This document shows, one piece after another, positions 1 to 7,382 of a stretch of 29,918 bases of DNA. The notes under the pieces are model-generated. The model was not told the DNA's origin and searched no databases. It was given only the letters and a program-made list of their open reading frames with translations. Every line of letters starts with the position of its first letter. The stretch's first letter is position 1. Source of the stretch: an uncultured Faecalibacterium sp. (GTDB lineage: Bacteria > Bacillota > Clostridia > Oscillospirales > Ruminococcaceae); contig CAKSWG010000024.1 in assembly GCA_934511465.1 (NCBI GenBank), forward strand, positions 1-29,918. The letters run 5' to 3'. Position numbers and translations under genes: made by a program.

Positions 1-1650
1 GTGGAGGGCTGCGCCGTTATCATCTTTTACCAGATCGGCGAGCTGTTCCAGAGCGTGGCCGTGGGCAAGAGCCGCCAGAGCATTTCCAGCCTGATGGACA
101 TCCGCCCGGACTACGCCAACATCGAGGGCGAGGACGGCAAGCTGGAGCAGGTGGACCCGGACGATGTGGAGATCGGCACTGTGATCGTGGTGCAGCCCGG
201 TGAGCGTGTGCCCATTGACGGCGTGATCGTGGAAGGCGCTTCTGCCCTGAACACCGCCGCCCTGACCGGCGAGAGCCTGCCCCGCGATGTGCAGACTGGC
301 GATGAGGTGATCAGCGGCTGCGTGAACATGACCGGCCTGCTGAAGGTGAAAACCACCAAGGAATTCGGCGAATCCACCGTTTCCAAAATTCTGGACCTTG
401 TGGAAAATTCCAGCATGAAGAAGGCCCGCGCCGAGAACTTCATCACCCGGTTTGCCCGCGTGTACACCCCCGCCGTGTGCTACAGCGCACTGGCTCTGGC
501 CTTTATCCCGCCGGTGGTGCTGCTGCTCATGGGCCAGCCCGCCCGCTTTGGCGACTGGGTCTACCGCGCACTGACCTTCCTTGTCATCAGCTGCCCCTGC
601 GCACTGGTCATCAGCATCCCCCTAAGCTTCTTTGGCGGCATCGGCGGTGCATCGGCCTGCGGCATTCTGGTCAAGGGTTCCACCTATCTGGAAGAGCTGG
701 CCCGCACCGGCATCGTTGTGTTCGATAAGACCGGTACCCTGACGCAGGGCACCTTTAAAGTGACCGGCATCCACCCCGCAGCCGGCACCACGGAGCAGCA
801 GCTGCTGGAAGCCGCCGCACTGGCCGAGAGCTGGTCCAAGCATCCCATTTCCCTGAGCATCAAGGCCGCTTACGGCAGGGAGATCGATCCCAGCCGCGTC
901 ACGGACGTGCAGGAACTTGGCGGCCACGGCGTCACCGCCAAGGTGGACGGTAAGACCGTTGCCGCCGGCAACGCCCGCCTGATGGAAAAGCTGGGCCTGA
1001 ACGCCCCCGCCGTGAGCGAGACCGGCACCCTCGTGCATGTTGCCATTGAGGGCGCATACGCCGGTTATCTGCTGATCGCCGATGTGGTGAAGCCCCACAG
1101 CGCACAGGCCATCCGGGGCCTGAAGGACGCCGGTGTGCGCAAGACCGTCATGCTGACCGGCGACGCCGAGCCCGTGGCAAAGGCCGTTTCCGCAGAGCTG
1201 GGTCTGGATGAATACCATGCAGGCCTGCTGCCGGGCGACAAGGTAGACCAGATCGAAACGCTGCTCGCCGCAAAGCGGCCCAAAGAGAACCTCGCCTTTG
1301 TGGGTGACGGCATCAACGATGCCCCCGTGCTGTCCCGTGCCGATGTGGGCATCGCCATGGGCGCGCTGGGCTCCGATGCCGCCATTGAGGCCGCAGACGT
1401 GGTGCTGATGGACGACGACCCGGCCAAGATCGCGCTGGCCATGCGCATTGCCCGCCGCACCTTACGCATCGTGTACCAGAACATCGTGTTTGCACTGGCC
1501 ATCAAGTTTGCCTGCCTTGTGCTGGGCGCTCTGGGCCTTGCCAGCATGTGGACCGCCATCTTTGCCGATGTGGGCGTGATGGTGCTGGCCGTGCTCAACG
1601 CCACCCGTGCCCTGTACACCAAGGACCTTGCAAAAAAGAACGAACAGTAA
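1..1650 (+). CDS. P1B-type Zn/Cd/Pb-exporting ATPase, 5'-truncated by the window edge
   Basis: Heavy-metal ATPase that pumps Zn2+/Cd2+-like ions across the cytoplasmic membrane at the cost of ATP. 549 residues are visible. The actuator TGES motif is at about residues 89-92, the metal-site CPC (in SCPCALVIS) at about 198-200, the phosphorylation motif DKTGTLT from about 242, the HP motif (SKHPIS) near 280 and the hinge GDGINDAP near 437. The last membrane part has a DVGVMVLAVLNATRA segment, typical of the CadA/ZntA (P1B-2) group. The first residues match the end of the membrane helix that precedes the actuator domain, so the N-terminal metal-binding domain and the first helices lie upstream of the window; the GTG at base 1 is probably not the start. 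Two strong terminators follow. The family is certain; the exact metal is inferred from the CPC and last-helix motifs. Confidence 0.93.
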   Translation: MEGCAVIIFYQIGELFQSVAVGKSRQSISSLMDIRPDYANIEGEDGKLEQVDPDDVEIGTVIVVQPGERVPIDGVIVEGASALNTAALTGESLPRDVQTGDEVISGCVNMTGLLKVKTTKEFGESTVSKILDLVENSSMKKARAENFITRFARVYTPAVCYSALALAFIPPVVLLLMGQPARFGDWVYRALTFLVISCPCALVISIPLSFFGGIGGASACGILVKGSTYLEELARTGIVVFDKTGTLTQGTFKVTGIHPAAGTTEQQLLEAAALAESWSKHPISLSIKAAYGREIDPSRVTDVQELGGHGVTAKVDGKTVAAGNARLMEKLGLNAPAVSETGTLVHVAIEGAYAGYLLIADVVKPHSAQAIRGLKDAGVRKTVMLTGDAEPVAKAVSAELGLDEYHAGLLPGDKVDQIETLLAAKRPKENLAFVGDGINDAPVLSRADVGIAMGALGSDAAIEAADVVLMDDDPAKIALAMRIARRTLRIVYQNIVFALAIKFACLVLGALGLASMWTAIFADVGVMVLAVLNATRALYTKDLAKKNEQ

Positions 1651-1659
1651 ACCATAAAA

Positions 1660-1704
1660 GCACTGCCGTGCGCCCGGTAAGGGATGCACGGCAGTGCCTT
1701 TTTA
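1660..1704 (+). terminator. Rho-independent terminator of the metal ATPase gene
   Basis: A perfect 12-bp stem (GCACTGCCGTGC pairing with GCACGGCAGTGC, 1660-1671 with 1686-1697) is followed by CTTTTTAT. It begins 9 bases after the ATPase stop codon. Confidence 0.9.
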
Positions 1705-1720
1705 TGCCCATTCCAGCACA

Positions 1721-1761
1721 AAACCGCCGCTTTCCCTTGCAGGAGGAAAGCGGCGGCTTTG
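1721..1761 (-). terminator. Terminator, probably bidirectional, closing the BMC operon
   Basis: Stem CCGCCGCTTTCC (1724-1735) pairs with GGAAAGCGGCGG (1745-1756), flanked by AAA on the left and TTT on the right. On the minus strand it lies 37 bases after the alcohol dehydrogenase stop and reads into GGTTTTG, so it can end the BMC operon; it could also back up the ATPase terminator. Confidence 0.75.
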
Positions 1762-1797
1762 TTTGGGTATGGAGAAAAATGGAGGAATCTCGAAAGT

Positions 1798-2958
1798 TTA
1801 CCCGCGGAATGCGGCGGTATACACCGCCACCACCTCGTCCCGGGTGGGGGTGATCTGGTTGGTGGACATGCAGGTGTCGTGCAGCGCAAGCTCTGCCAGC
1901 GCGGAAAAATCGGCGGGGTCCACCTTGTTCAGCTGCGCAAGGTTTGCGGGGATGCCCACCCCTGCGCTGAGCTGACGGACGAACTGGATCACAGCCGGTG
2001 CGGCAGTGTCCGGGGTAAAGGTGCCCTGCAAGCCCATGGCGGCGGCAATGGTCACGAACCGTTCCCGGCACACCGGGCTGCGGCTGTTGAAGGCCAGCAC
2101 ATAGGGCAGCAGCACAGCGTTGCACACGCCGTGGGGCAGGTTGTAGTGTCCGCCCAGCGCGTGGGCCATTGCATGCACCATGCCAAGGCCCGCGTTGGAG
2201 AAAGCCATGCCCGCCACATTTTCGGCGTAGGCCATCATGGTGCGGGCTTGTTCATCCTGACCGTTGGCAACGGCCCGGGGCAGGTTCTGCACAATGGCCT
2301 GCATGGCCCAGTAGGCGTCCTTATCGGTGAGGGGATTGGCATTTTTGGAAAGCGCCGCCTCAATGGCGTGGGTCAGCGCGTCCATGCCGGTGGCTGCGGT
2401 GAGCTTGGGCGGCATGGAGGACATGAAGTCGGTATCGTTCACCGCAATGCTGACCATGCAGTTGGGGTCCACCATGGCCATTTTGCTGTGGCGGACGGGG
2501 TCGGTGACGATGTAGAAGGAGGTGCACTCGCTGCCGGTACCGGCGGTGGTGTTCACCGCCACGATGGGCAGACCGGGCTTGGAGGACTTGTTCTCGCCCT
2601 CGTACTGCTCCACGGTGCCGCCGCAGGCCGCCACAATGCTTGTGGCCTTGGCGGTATCGATGGCGCTGCCGCCGCCCAGAGCCACCAGCAGCTGCACCTG
2701 CAAAGTGCGGGCTGCGGCAATGCAGTCGTTCACCACCTGTACGGTGGGGTTGGGCTGCACGTTGTAGTACACAGCGTACTCCACACCGGCATCGGACAAT
2801 ACCTGTCCCACCCGGGCAGCAGCACCGGAATCATAGAGAAAGCGGTCCGTCACCAGCAAGGCGCGGCGGATGCCCATCTTCTGGAGCTCCGGGCCCAGAA
2901 GACGGATGGCACCCTTGCCAAAAAAGCTGGTCTTGACGGCGTTGATGCGTTCTGCCAT
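1798..2958 (-). CDS. Iron-containing (group III) alcohol dehydrogenase of the BMC locus
   Basis: NAD(P)H-dependent reduction of an aldehyde to an alcohol, regenerating NAD+ for the neighbouring acylating aldehyde dehydrogenase; this is the usual core role of the ADH in metabolosomes (PduQ/EutG-like). 386 residues, normal for the family. It shows the GGGSAIDTAKA nucleotide-binding motif at about residue 94 and the metal-ligand pattern: Asp and His in GMDALTHAIEA, then His in GMVHAMAHALGGH and in LPHG. The start ATG has GGAGG upstream. It is the last gene of the operon and begins 15 bp after the flavoprotein stop codon. I see no obvious encapsulation peptide at either end, so entry into the shell would need a partner or an unrecognised signal. 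The actual aldehyde is unknown. Confidence 0.92.
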   Translation of the reverse strand: MAERINAVKTSFFGKGAIRLLGPELQKMGIRRALLVTDRFLYDSGAAARVGQVLSDAGVEYAVYYNVQPNPTVQVVNDCIAAARTLQVQLLVALGGGSAIDTAKATSIVAACGGTVEQYEGENKSSKPGLPIVAVNTTAGTGSECTSFYIVTDPVRHSKMAMVDPNCMVSIAVNDTDFMSSMPPKLTAATGMDALTHAIEAALSKNANPLTDKDAYWAMQAIVQNLPRAVANGQDEQARTMMAYAENVAGMAFSNAGLGMVHAMAHALGGHYNLPHGVCNAVLLPYVLAFNSRSPVCRERFVTIAAAMGLQGTFTPDTAAPAVIQFVRQLSAGVGIPANLAQLNKVDPADFSALAELALHDTCMSTNQITPTRDEVVAVYTAAFRG

Positions 2959-2973
2959 GTATCCACCCTCCGC

Positions 2974-4203
2974 TTACTGTGCCTGACCGCAGACGATCTG
3001 CACCGGGTCCCAGATGGAACAGGAGGAGGAGGAATAGACGAAATCCACCTGTCCCAGTGCTTCCACGGTCATGCCGGCGCGGATGGCAACGGCAATGGCG
3101 TTGATGCGGGCCGAAACATTCTTTTCGCCCCAAGCCTGTGCACCCAGCACCTGACGGGTATTGGCCTCATACACCAGCTTGATGGTGATGCGGTGGGGGT
3201 TCGGGCAGATGCCCGGACGGTCGGTGCCGGTGGCCATGGCGCTCTTGACCCGCAGCCCTGCCTTGCGGGCCTCGGTCTCGGTCAGGCCGGTGCGGGCGAT
3301 CTCCAGATCGGCCACCTTCAGGCTGCTGGTGCGCAGCGAGCCGTCACGGCAGGCCGCGCAGTCGCCCACAGCGTAGATATTGGGCACACTTGTGGCAAGG
3401 TCGGCGCCAATGAGCACGGCGCCATTGGGTGCCAGCTGGGCTCCGGTACCGGCCAGCAGGCCGGTGTTGGGGGTAACGCCGATGGCCACCACGCACAGGT
3501 CACAGGGGTAGGTGCCGCGGTTGGTCTGCACCTGTTCCACGAAGGTGCGGCCCGGGAAAGCGCGCACCTGCTCGCCCAGATCGAACTGCACGCCCTGCGC
3601 TTCCAGCTCTTTCTGGATGAGCTTGCTCACCTCGGGGTCGAACTGGGGCAGAAGCTGCTGCTCTTTTTCAATGATGCGCACATTGCGGCCCAGCTTGAGG
3701 AAGGATTTTGCGATCTCCAGCCCGGCCCAGCTGCCGCCCAGGATCACGATGTCCCGCACATAGGGGGTGCGGACGAATTCCTTGAGGAAGATCAGGTCTT
3801 CCACGCTCTTGAGGGTCTGCACGCCCACGCGGTCGCTGCCGGGCACCTGCGGCACACGGTTGGAAGAACCGGTGGCCAGCACCAGCTTGTCGTAGTGGTC
3901 GTCGAACACGCGGCCCGTGGCAAGGTCGCACACCGTCACCTTGCGGGCGGCGGCGTCGATGCCGCGCACCTCATGGCGCAGGTGTGCAGTGATGCCCTGT
4001 GCGTTCAGCTCGGTCTCCTTGGCCTGAATGGCCTTGTTCAGGGCATCCAGATCCTCGCACAGGTAATGGGGCAGGCCGCCGGTGCCGCAGGAGTAGAAGC
4101 CGCCTTTTTCGTAGACGGTGATCTGCGCTCCGCGCTGGGCGGCGGCAAGTCTGGCGGCGGCCGAAACCCCGGCGGCAATGCTGCCGATGATAATAATCTT
4201 CAT
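2974..4203 (-). CDS. FAD/NAD(P)-dependent disulfide-reductase-family flavoprotein (NADH oxidase / CoA-disulfide reductase type)
   Basis: 409 residues, the usual length for the Nox/CoA-disulfide reductase family. An N-terminal FAD Rossmann motif starts at residue 7 (GSIAAG), a second NAD(P)-binding Rossmann motif is in IVILGGSWAGLEIA (about 155-170), and a YAVGDCA FAD motif lies in the C-terminal half. The region where this family has its single redox cysteine reads YSCGTGGLPHY (Cys39); another Cys is at 49. The C-terminal tail VDFVYSSSSCSIWDP resembles the dimer-interface end of the family. It sits inside the BMC operon between the vertex protein and the alcohol dehydrogenase. Possible roles are reoxidising NADH, keeping CoA reduced, or protecting against oxygen; the sequence does not decide between them. 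No encapsulation peptide is evident. Confidence 0.85.
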   Translation of the reverse strand: MKIIIIGSIAAGVSAAARLAAAQRGAQITVYEKGGFYSCGTGGLPHYLCEDLDALNKAIQAKETELNAQGITAHLRHEVRGIDAAARKVTVCDLATGRVFDDHYDKLVLATGSSNRVPQVPGSDRVGVQTLKSVEDLIFLKEFVRTPYVRDIVILGGSWAGLEIAKSFLKLGRNVRIIEKEQQLLPQFDPEVSKLIQKELEAQGVQFDLGEQVRAFPGRTFVEQVQTNRGTYPCDLCVVAIGVTPNTGLLAGTGAQLAPNGAVLIGADLATSVPNIYAVGDCAACRDGSLRTSSLKVADLEIARTGLTETEARKAGLRVKSAMATGTDRPGICPNPHRITIKLVYEANTRQVLGAQAWGEKNVSARINAIAVAIRAGMTVEALGQVDFVYSSSSCSIWDPVQIVCGQAQ

Positions 4204-4263
4204 TGTTTAAGCCTCACGATCCCGCCGGGAGGAAGCCCTCTCTGCGGCAAAACTTGCAGGGTG

Positions 4264-4524
4264 TTACTTACTCAGGGTGGGAGGATTATCCACGATGCCC
4301 ACAATAAAGGCATCGATGGGCGACGGATGGTCCAGACCATGCTGGGTGGTCTCGTCGGTGGTGACCAGAACCATCTCGCCTACACCCGCGCCGATGTTGT
4401 CGCCTGCCACGAGGGTGTCCTTTTTGGAGCCGAACACCGGCTCCACCAGCAGGAACTTATAGCCTACAAGCTCCGGCATTTTGCGGGTGGCGACAACGGT
4501 CCCCTTGACGATCCCTAAAATCAT
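4264..4524 (-). CDS. eutN: BMC-P vertex protein (EutN/CcmL family)
   Basis: 86-residue pentamer-forming protein that caps the vertices of a polyhedral microcompartment shell. It shows the family hallmarks: start MILGIVKGTVVATRK, a core FLLVEPV strand, AGDNIGAGVGEMVLV, and the late strand AFIVGIVDN. The length is typical. It starts 3 bp after pduL and sits between pduL and the flavoprotein gene. This is the only vertex protein in the window, so a closed shell in this organism would have to use it unless others lie elsewhere. Confidence 0.95.
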   Translation of the reverse strand: MILGIVKGTVVATRKMPELVGYKFLLVEPVFGSKKDTLVAGDNIGAGVGEMVLVTTDETTQHGLDHPSPIDAFIVGIVDNPPTLSK

Positions 4525-4527
4525 AGC

Positions 4528-5184
4528 TTACTCCTCTTTGCCCAGCACGGTGACAAGCTGCCCCTGTTTGAGCAGGAAGGCATTGCCGTCGTCCGTGTCA
4601 ATGTGAAAATCCAGAGCACATTTGTCGTTTGCGCGGATCAGCACCCCGCCCATCACGCCCGGCTTGGGGCCGTCGATCTTTACCTGCACACGGTCGCCGT
4701 CGGCAAGGCCGAAAGCAGCTGCCTGTGCAGGGGTCATGTGGATGTGGCGGTCGGCGATCATCACGCCCTCCGGCACGGTCAGGGTGCCACCCGGGCCGCG
4801 CAGGGTCACGCCCGGCGTACCCTTTGTATCACCGCTGGAGCGCACCGGCGCTTGGATGCCGATGTTGCGGCAGTCGGTCTGCGCCAGCTCGATCTGGGTG
4901 GCGCTGCGCTCCGGGCCCAGAATGCGGACATGCTTGAGCTCGCCCTTGGGGCCGATGATGTCCAAGCACTCCTCGCAGGCAAACTGGCCGGGCTGGCTCA
5001 GCGCCTTTTTGGGGGTGAGCTGGTAGCCGTAGCCGAACAGCTTGTCCACATCTGCACGGGTGAGGTGGATGTGCCGCACCGAGATGCCCACCGGCACCTG
5101 ACGGCTGCGCTTTTGCAGCTCTGCCTGCACGGCCTGCGTGATCAGGAGCAGCAGCTGCTCCTGACTGATGTTATGGTAAACCAA
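4528..5184 (-). CDS. pduL: PduL-type phosphate acyltransferase (phosphotransacylase)
   Basis: Converts acyl-CoA plus phosphate to acyl-phosphate plus CoA, recycling CoA inside the compartment and allowing ATP formation. 218 residues. Both PduL repeats are present: RHIHLTRADVDKLFG in the first, RHIHMTPAQAAAFG in the second, plus the C-terminal FHIDTDDGNA; the histidines are the zinc and catalytic positions of this family. Residues 2-29 form a short amphipathic helix (SQEQLLLLITQAVQAEL) separated from the enzyme core, which looks like an encapsulation peptide and marks the BMC-targeted form. The start is a TTG at 5184, with AAAGGAG 9 bases upstream; no ATG or GTG lies between it and the conserved helix. 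It follows the tandem BMC gene by 39 bp. Confidence 0.94.
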   Translation of the reverse strand: MVYHNISQEQLLLLITQAVQAELQKRSRQVPVGISVRHIHLTRADVDKLFGYGYQLTPKKALSQPGQFACEECLDIIGPKGELKHVRILGPERSATQIELAQTDCRNIGIQAPVRSSGDTKGTPGVTLRGPGGTLTVPEGVMIADRHIHMTPAQAAAFGLADGDRVQVKIDGPKPGVMGGVLIRANDKCALDFHIDTDDGNAFLLKQGQLVTVLGKEE

Positions 5185-5223
5185 GGCACAGCGCTCCTTT
5201 CCTATGCAGCGTCAGGGTGCGGC

Positions 5224-5814
5224 TCAGCGCAGTTCGGGCATGCACTCGGACACGCTTGCGTGCGGGCGGGGAATGACCAGTGCGCTGACCACTTCGCCAA
5301 TGCGGGAAGCAGCGGTCTGGCCTGCCTCAACAGCGGCCTTCACAGCGCCCACATCGCCCTGCACGAACACGGTAACAAGGCCGGCGCCGATCTTTTCCTG
5401 ACCCACCAGAGAGACATCTGCGCTCTTCAGCATGGCATCCGCTGCCTCGATGGAAGCGGTCAGGCCGTTGGTCTCGATCATGCCCAGAGCGGCATCCAGC
5501 GGCACCTGCTCGCCTGCGGGCAGGCCGGACTTGCCGGTAGCGGGGCCCTTGGCGGGCATGATGCGTGCAAGGTCTGCGTGGGGACGTGCGATCACGTTGA
5601 CGCAGAACAGCTCGCCCACGCGGGAGGCAGCCTCTTCACCGGCCTCAGTAGCAGCCTTGACAGCGCCCACCTCGCCGGTAACGATCACGGTGGTCAGACC
5701 GGCACCGATGGTGTCGGAGCCAATGAACTCCACGTCCGCAGCCTTCAGCATTGCATCGGTAGCGTCGATGTTGCCAACCAGACCCTTCGTCTCAATAAAA
5801 CCCAGAGCTTTCAT
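5224..5814 (-). CDS. Tandem BMC-domain shell protein (two fused BMC domains)
   Basis: Shell facet protein with two complete BMC domains in one 196-residue chain: domain 1 at about 1-87 and domain 2 at about 105-193, joined by a Gly/Pro/Lys-rich linker. The two halves are clearly alike ([19 protein letters not shown] against [19 protein letters not shown]) and each keeps a central pore-loop motif, TIGAG (35-39) and KIGAG (141-145). Three copies would make a pseudo-hexamer, as in trimeric BMC-T proteins. Both domains are in the non-permuted BMC-H order, so the gene looks like a duplication and fusion of a BMC-H gene. AGGAGG precedes the ATG. It is the only facet protein in the window; no single-domain BMC-H gene is visible. 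The function is certain in class; what passes the pore is unknown. Confidence 0.95.
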   Translation of the reverse strand: MKALGFIETKGLVGNIDATDAMLKAADVEFIGSDTIGAGLTTVIVTGEVGAVKAATEAGEEAASRVGELFCVNVIARPHADLARIMPAKGPATGKSGLPAGEQVPLDAALGMIETNGLTASIEAADAMLKSADVSLVGQEKIGAGLVTVFVQGDVGAVKAAVEAGQTAASRIGEVVSALVIPRPHASVSECMPELR

Positions 5815-5876
5815 AAGTTGTTCCTCCTGTCAGAACACTGAAAAAATTGTATGTGATGGTTTCGTCCTTCAAAAAC

Positions 5877-7322
5877 TCAGATGATGCGCAGCCCGCCTTC
5901 GGCCAGCATGCAGCGGCGGCGGCGGCAGAAGCTCTTTGCGCAGGTAATGCCCTCGCCGGTGGGGCCGGCAATGGTCATGGTGCAGTGGCCCTCGCCGCCA
6001 ATGCCCACACCGGCCTTGGTGGCGCTGTTCTTTACGTAGATGGTGGTCTCAATGACGCGGGCAAAGCGGGTCATGTGGTCCACATCCTTGGAGAAGATGG
6101 AAGCGGTGTGGCGGTTGCCGTGCTCAGCAACAACGGCATCTTCCACCGCCTGCTCAAAACTCTGGCAGCGCACGATGGGCAGCACCGGCATCATCTGCTC
6201 CACCAGCACGAACGGATGGTCCGCCGGCACCTCACAGATGGCAAGACGGCAAGAGTCCGGCACATGCACGCCGATGGTCTCCAGAATGCGGGCGGCATCC
6301 TTGCCCACCCACTTTTTATTCACCTCGTGGCCGCCGCCCTTCTTGGGCTGCAACACAATGTTCACCAGCTGTTCGGTCTGGGCCTTATTGAGCAGGTAGG
6401 CACCCTGCTTTTGCAGCTCGTGCAGCAGGCCGTCGTAGGCGGTGTTCACGGCAAACACTTCCTTCTCTGCAAAGCAGAGGATGTTGTTGTCGAACGAAGC
6501 GCCCTCGTAGATCTTGCGGCCTGCCAGCTCAATGTCGGCGGTCTCGTCCACAATAACGGGCGGGTTGCCTGCACCGGCACCGATGCACTTTTTGCCGCTG
6601 CGCAGCAAAGCGTTCACCATGCCCATGCCGCCGGTGCCTGCCATCAGGCGGATCTTGGGATTGGCGGCCATCTTATCCACATTCTCCATGGTGGGCTCGC
6701 GGGTCATGGTAATGAGGTTTGCGGGGCCGCCCGCCTCGATGATGGCGGTGTTCAGTGCTTGCAGGCAGTCAGCGGACACCCGCTTTGCACGGGGATGCAC
6801 ATTGAACACCACGGTGTTGCCGCCTGCGATCATGCTGATGGTATTGTTGATGATGGTCTCGGTGGGGTTGGTGGTGGGGGTGATGGAGCAGATCACGCCA
6901 AAGGGTGCGTACTCTTCCAGCATCAGGCCCGCGTCACCGCTCTTGGCTTCGGTGGTCAGGCACTCGGGGCCGGGGGTCTTGTTGATGACGGCCAGATGTT
7001 TTTCCACCTTGTCCTCATAGCGGCCCATGCCGGTCTCTTCCACGATCTTGTGGCACCACTCCTCCACATGTGCGCGGGCACAGCGGCGGATGGCCTCAAT
7101 GATGCGCTGGCGGTCCTCGATCTTGTAGTTGGCTGCCCAGTCGCGCTGGGCCTTCCATGCAGCTTCCACTGCATCGTCTACGTTCTCGAACACGCCGCGG
7201 TCGCCGGCTGCGCCGCCCGGTGCAGCCGTATAAGCTGCGGGGGCTGCGCTGGTCTGTGCGCCGCCCATACCGGCAAGCACCTGCTTGACGATCGCTTCAA
7301 TTTCCTGCGAACTGATATCCAT
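5877..7322 (-). CDS. CoA-acylating aldehyde dehydrogenase with N-terminal encapsulation peptide (PduP/EutE family)
   Basis: Oxidises an aldehyde with NAD+ and CoA to the acyl-CoA; core metabolosome enzyme. 481 residues. The catalytic Cys is in SFDNNILCFAEKEV; GAGAGNPPVIVDETADIE and the glycine-rich RLMAGTGGMGMVNALL are typical of the acylating group. Residues 2-19 (DISSQEIEAIVKQVLAGM) form a short amphipathic helix followed by an Ala/Gly/Pro-rich linker of about 20 residues, the standard N-terminal encapsulation peptide of PduP/EutE-type BMC enzymes. AAAGGA lies 8 bases before the ATG. It is flanked upstream by the aldolase-family gene (60-bp gap) and downstream by the shell gene. The chain length of the aldehyde cannot be told from sequence. 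Confidence 0.95.
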   Translation of the reverse strand: MDISSQEIEAIVKQVLAGMGGAQTSAAPAAYTAAPGGAAGDRGVFENVDDAVEAAWKAQRDWAANYKIEDRQRIIEAIRRCARAHVEEWCHKIVEETGMGRYEDKVEKHLAVINKTPGPECLTTEAKSGDAGLMLEEYAPFGVICSITPTTNPTETIINNTISMIAGGNTVVFNVHPRAKRVSADCLQALNTAIIEAGGPANLITMTREPTMENVDKMAANPKIRLMAGTGGMGMVNALLRSGKKCIGAGAGNPPVIVDETADIELAGRKIYEGASFDNNILCFAEKEVFAVNTAYDGLLHELQKQGAYLLNKAQTEQLVNIVLQPKKGGGHEVNKKWVGKDAARILETIGVHVPDSCRLAICEVPADHPFVLVEQMMPVLPIVRCQSFEQAVEDAVVAEHGNRHTASIFSKDVDHMTRFARVIETTIYVKNSATKAGVGIGGEGHCTMTIAGPTGEGITCAKSFCRRRRCMLAEGGLRII

Positions 7323-7382
7323 GGCTTTCGTTCCTTTCCGTAAAGGTCACATAAGTTGGATCAAACGAAACATTGCATCTTT

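Noticed and set aside
1684..4518. A 944-residue open frame on the plus strand opposite the ADH, flavoprotein and EutN genes
   Set aside because: It is rich in Gly, His and Ala with no domain, lies fully antisense to three well-supported genes, and runs through a terminator. High-GC codon use creates long antisense frames; several others (5847-7343, 9313-11403, 26067-27698) were rejected for the same reason.
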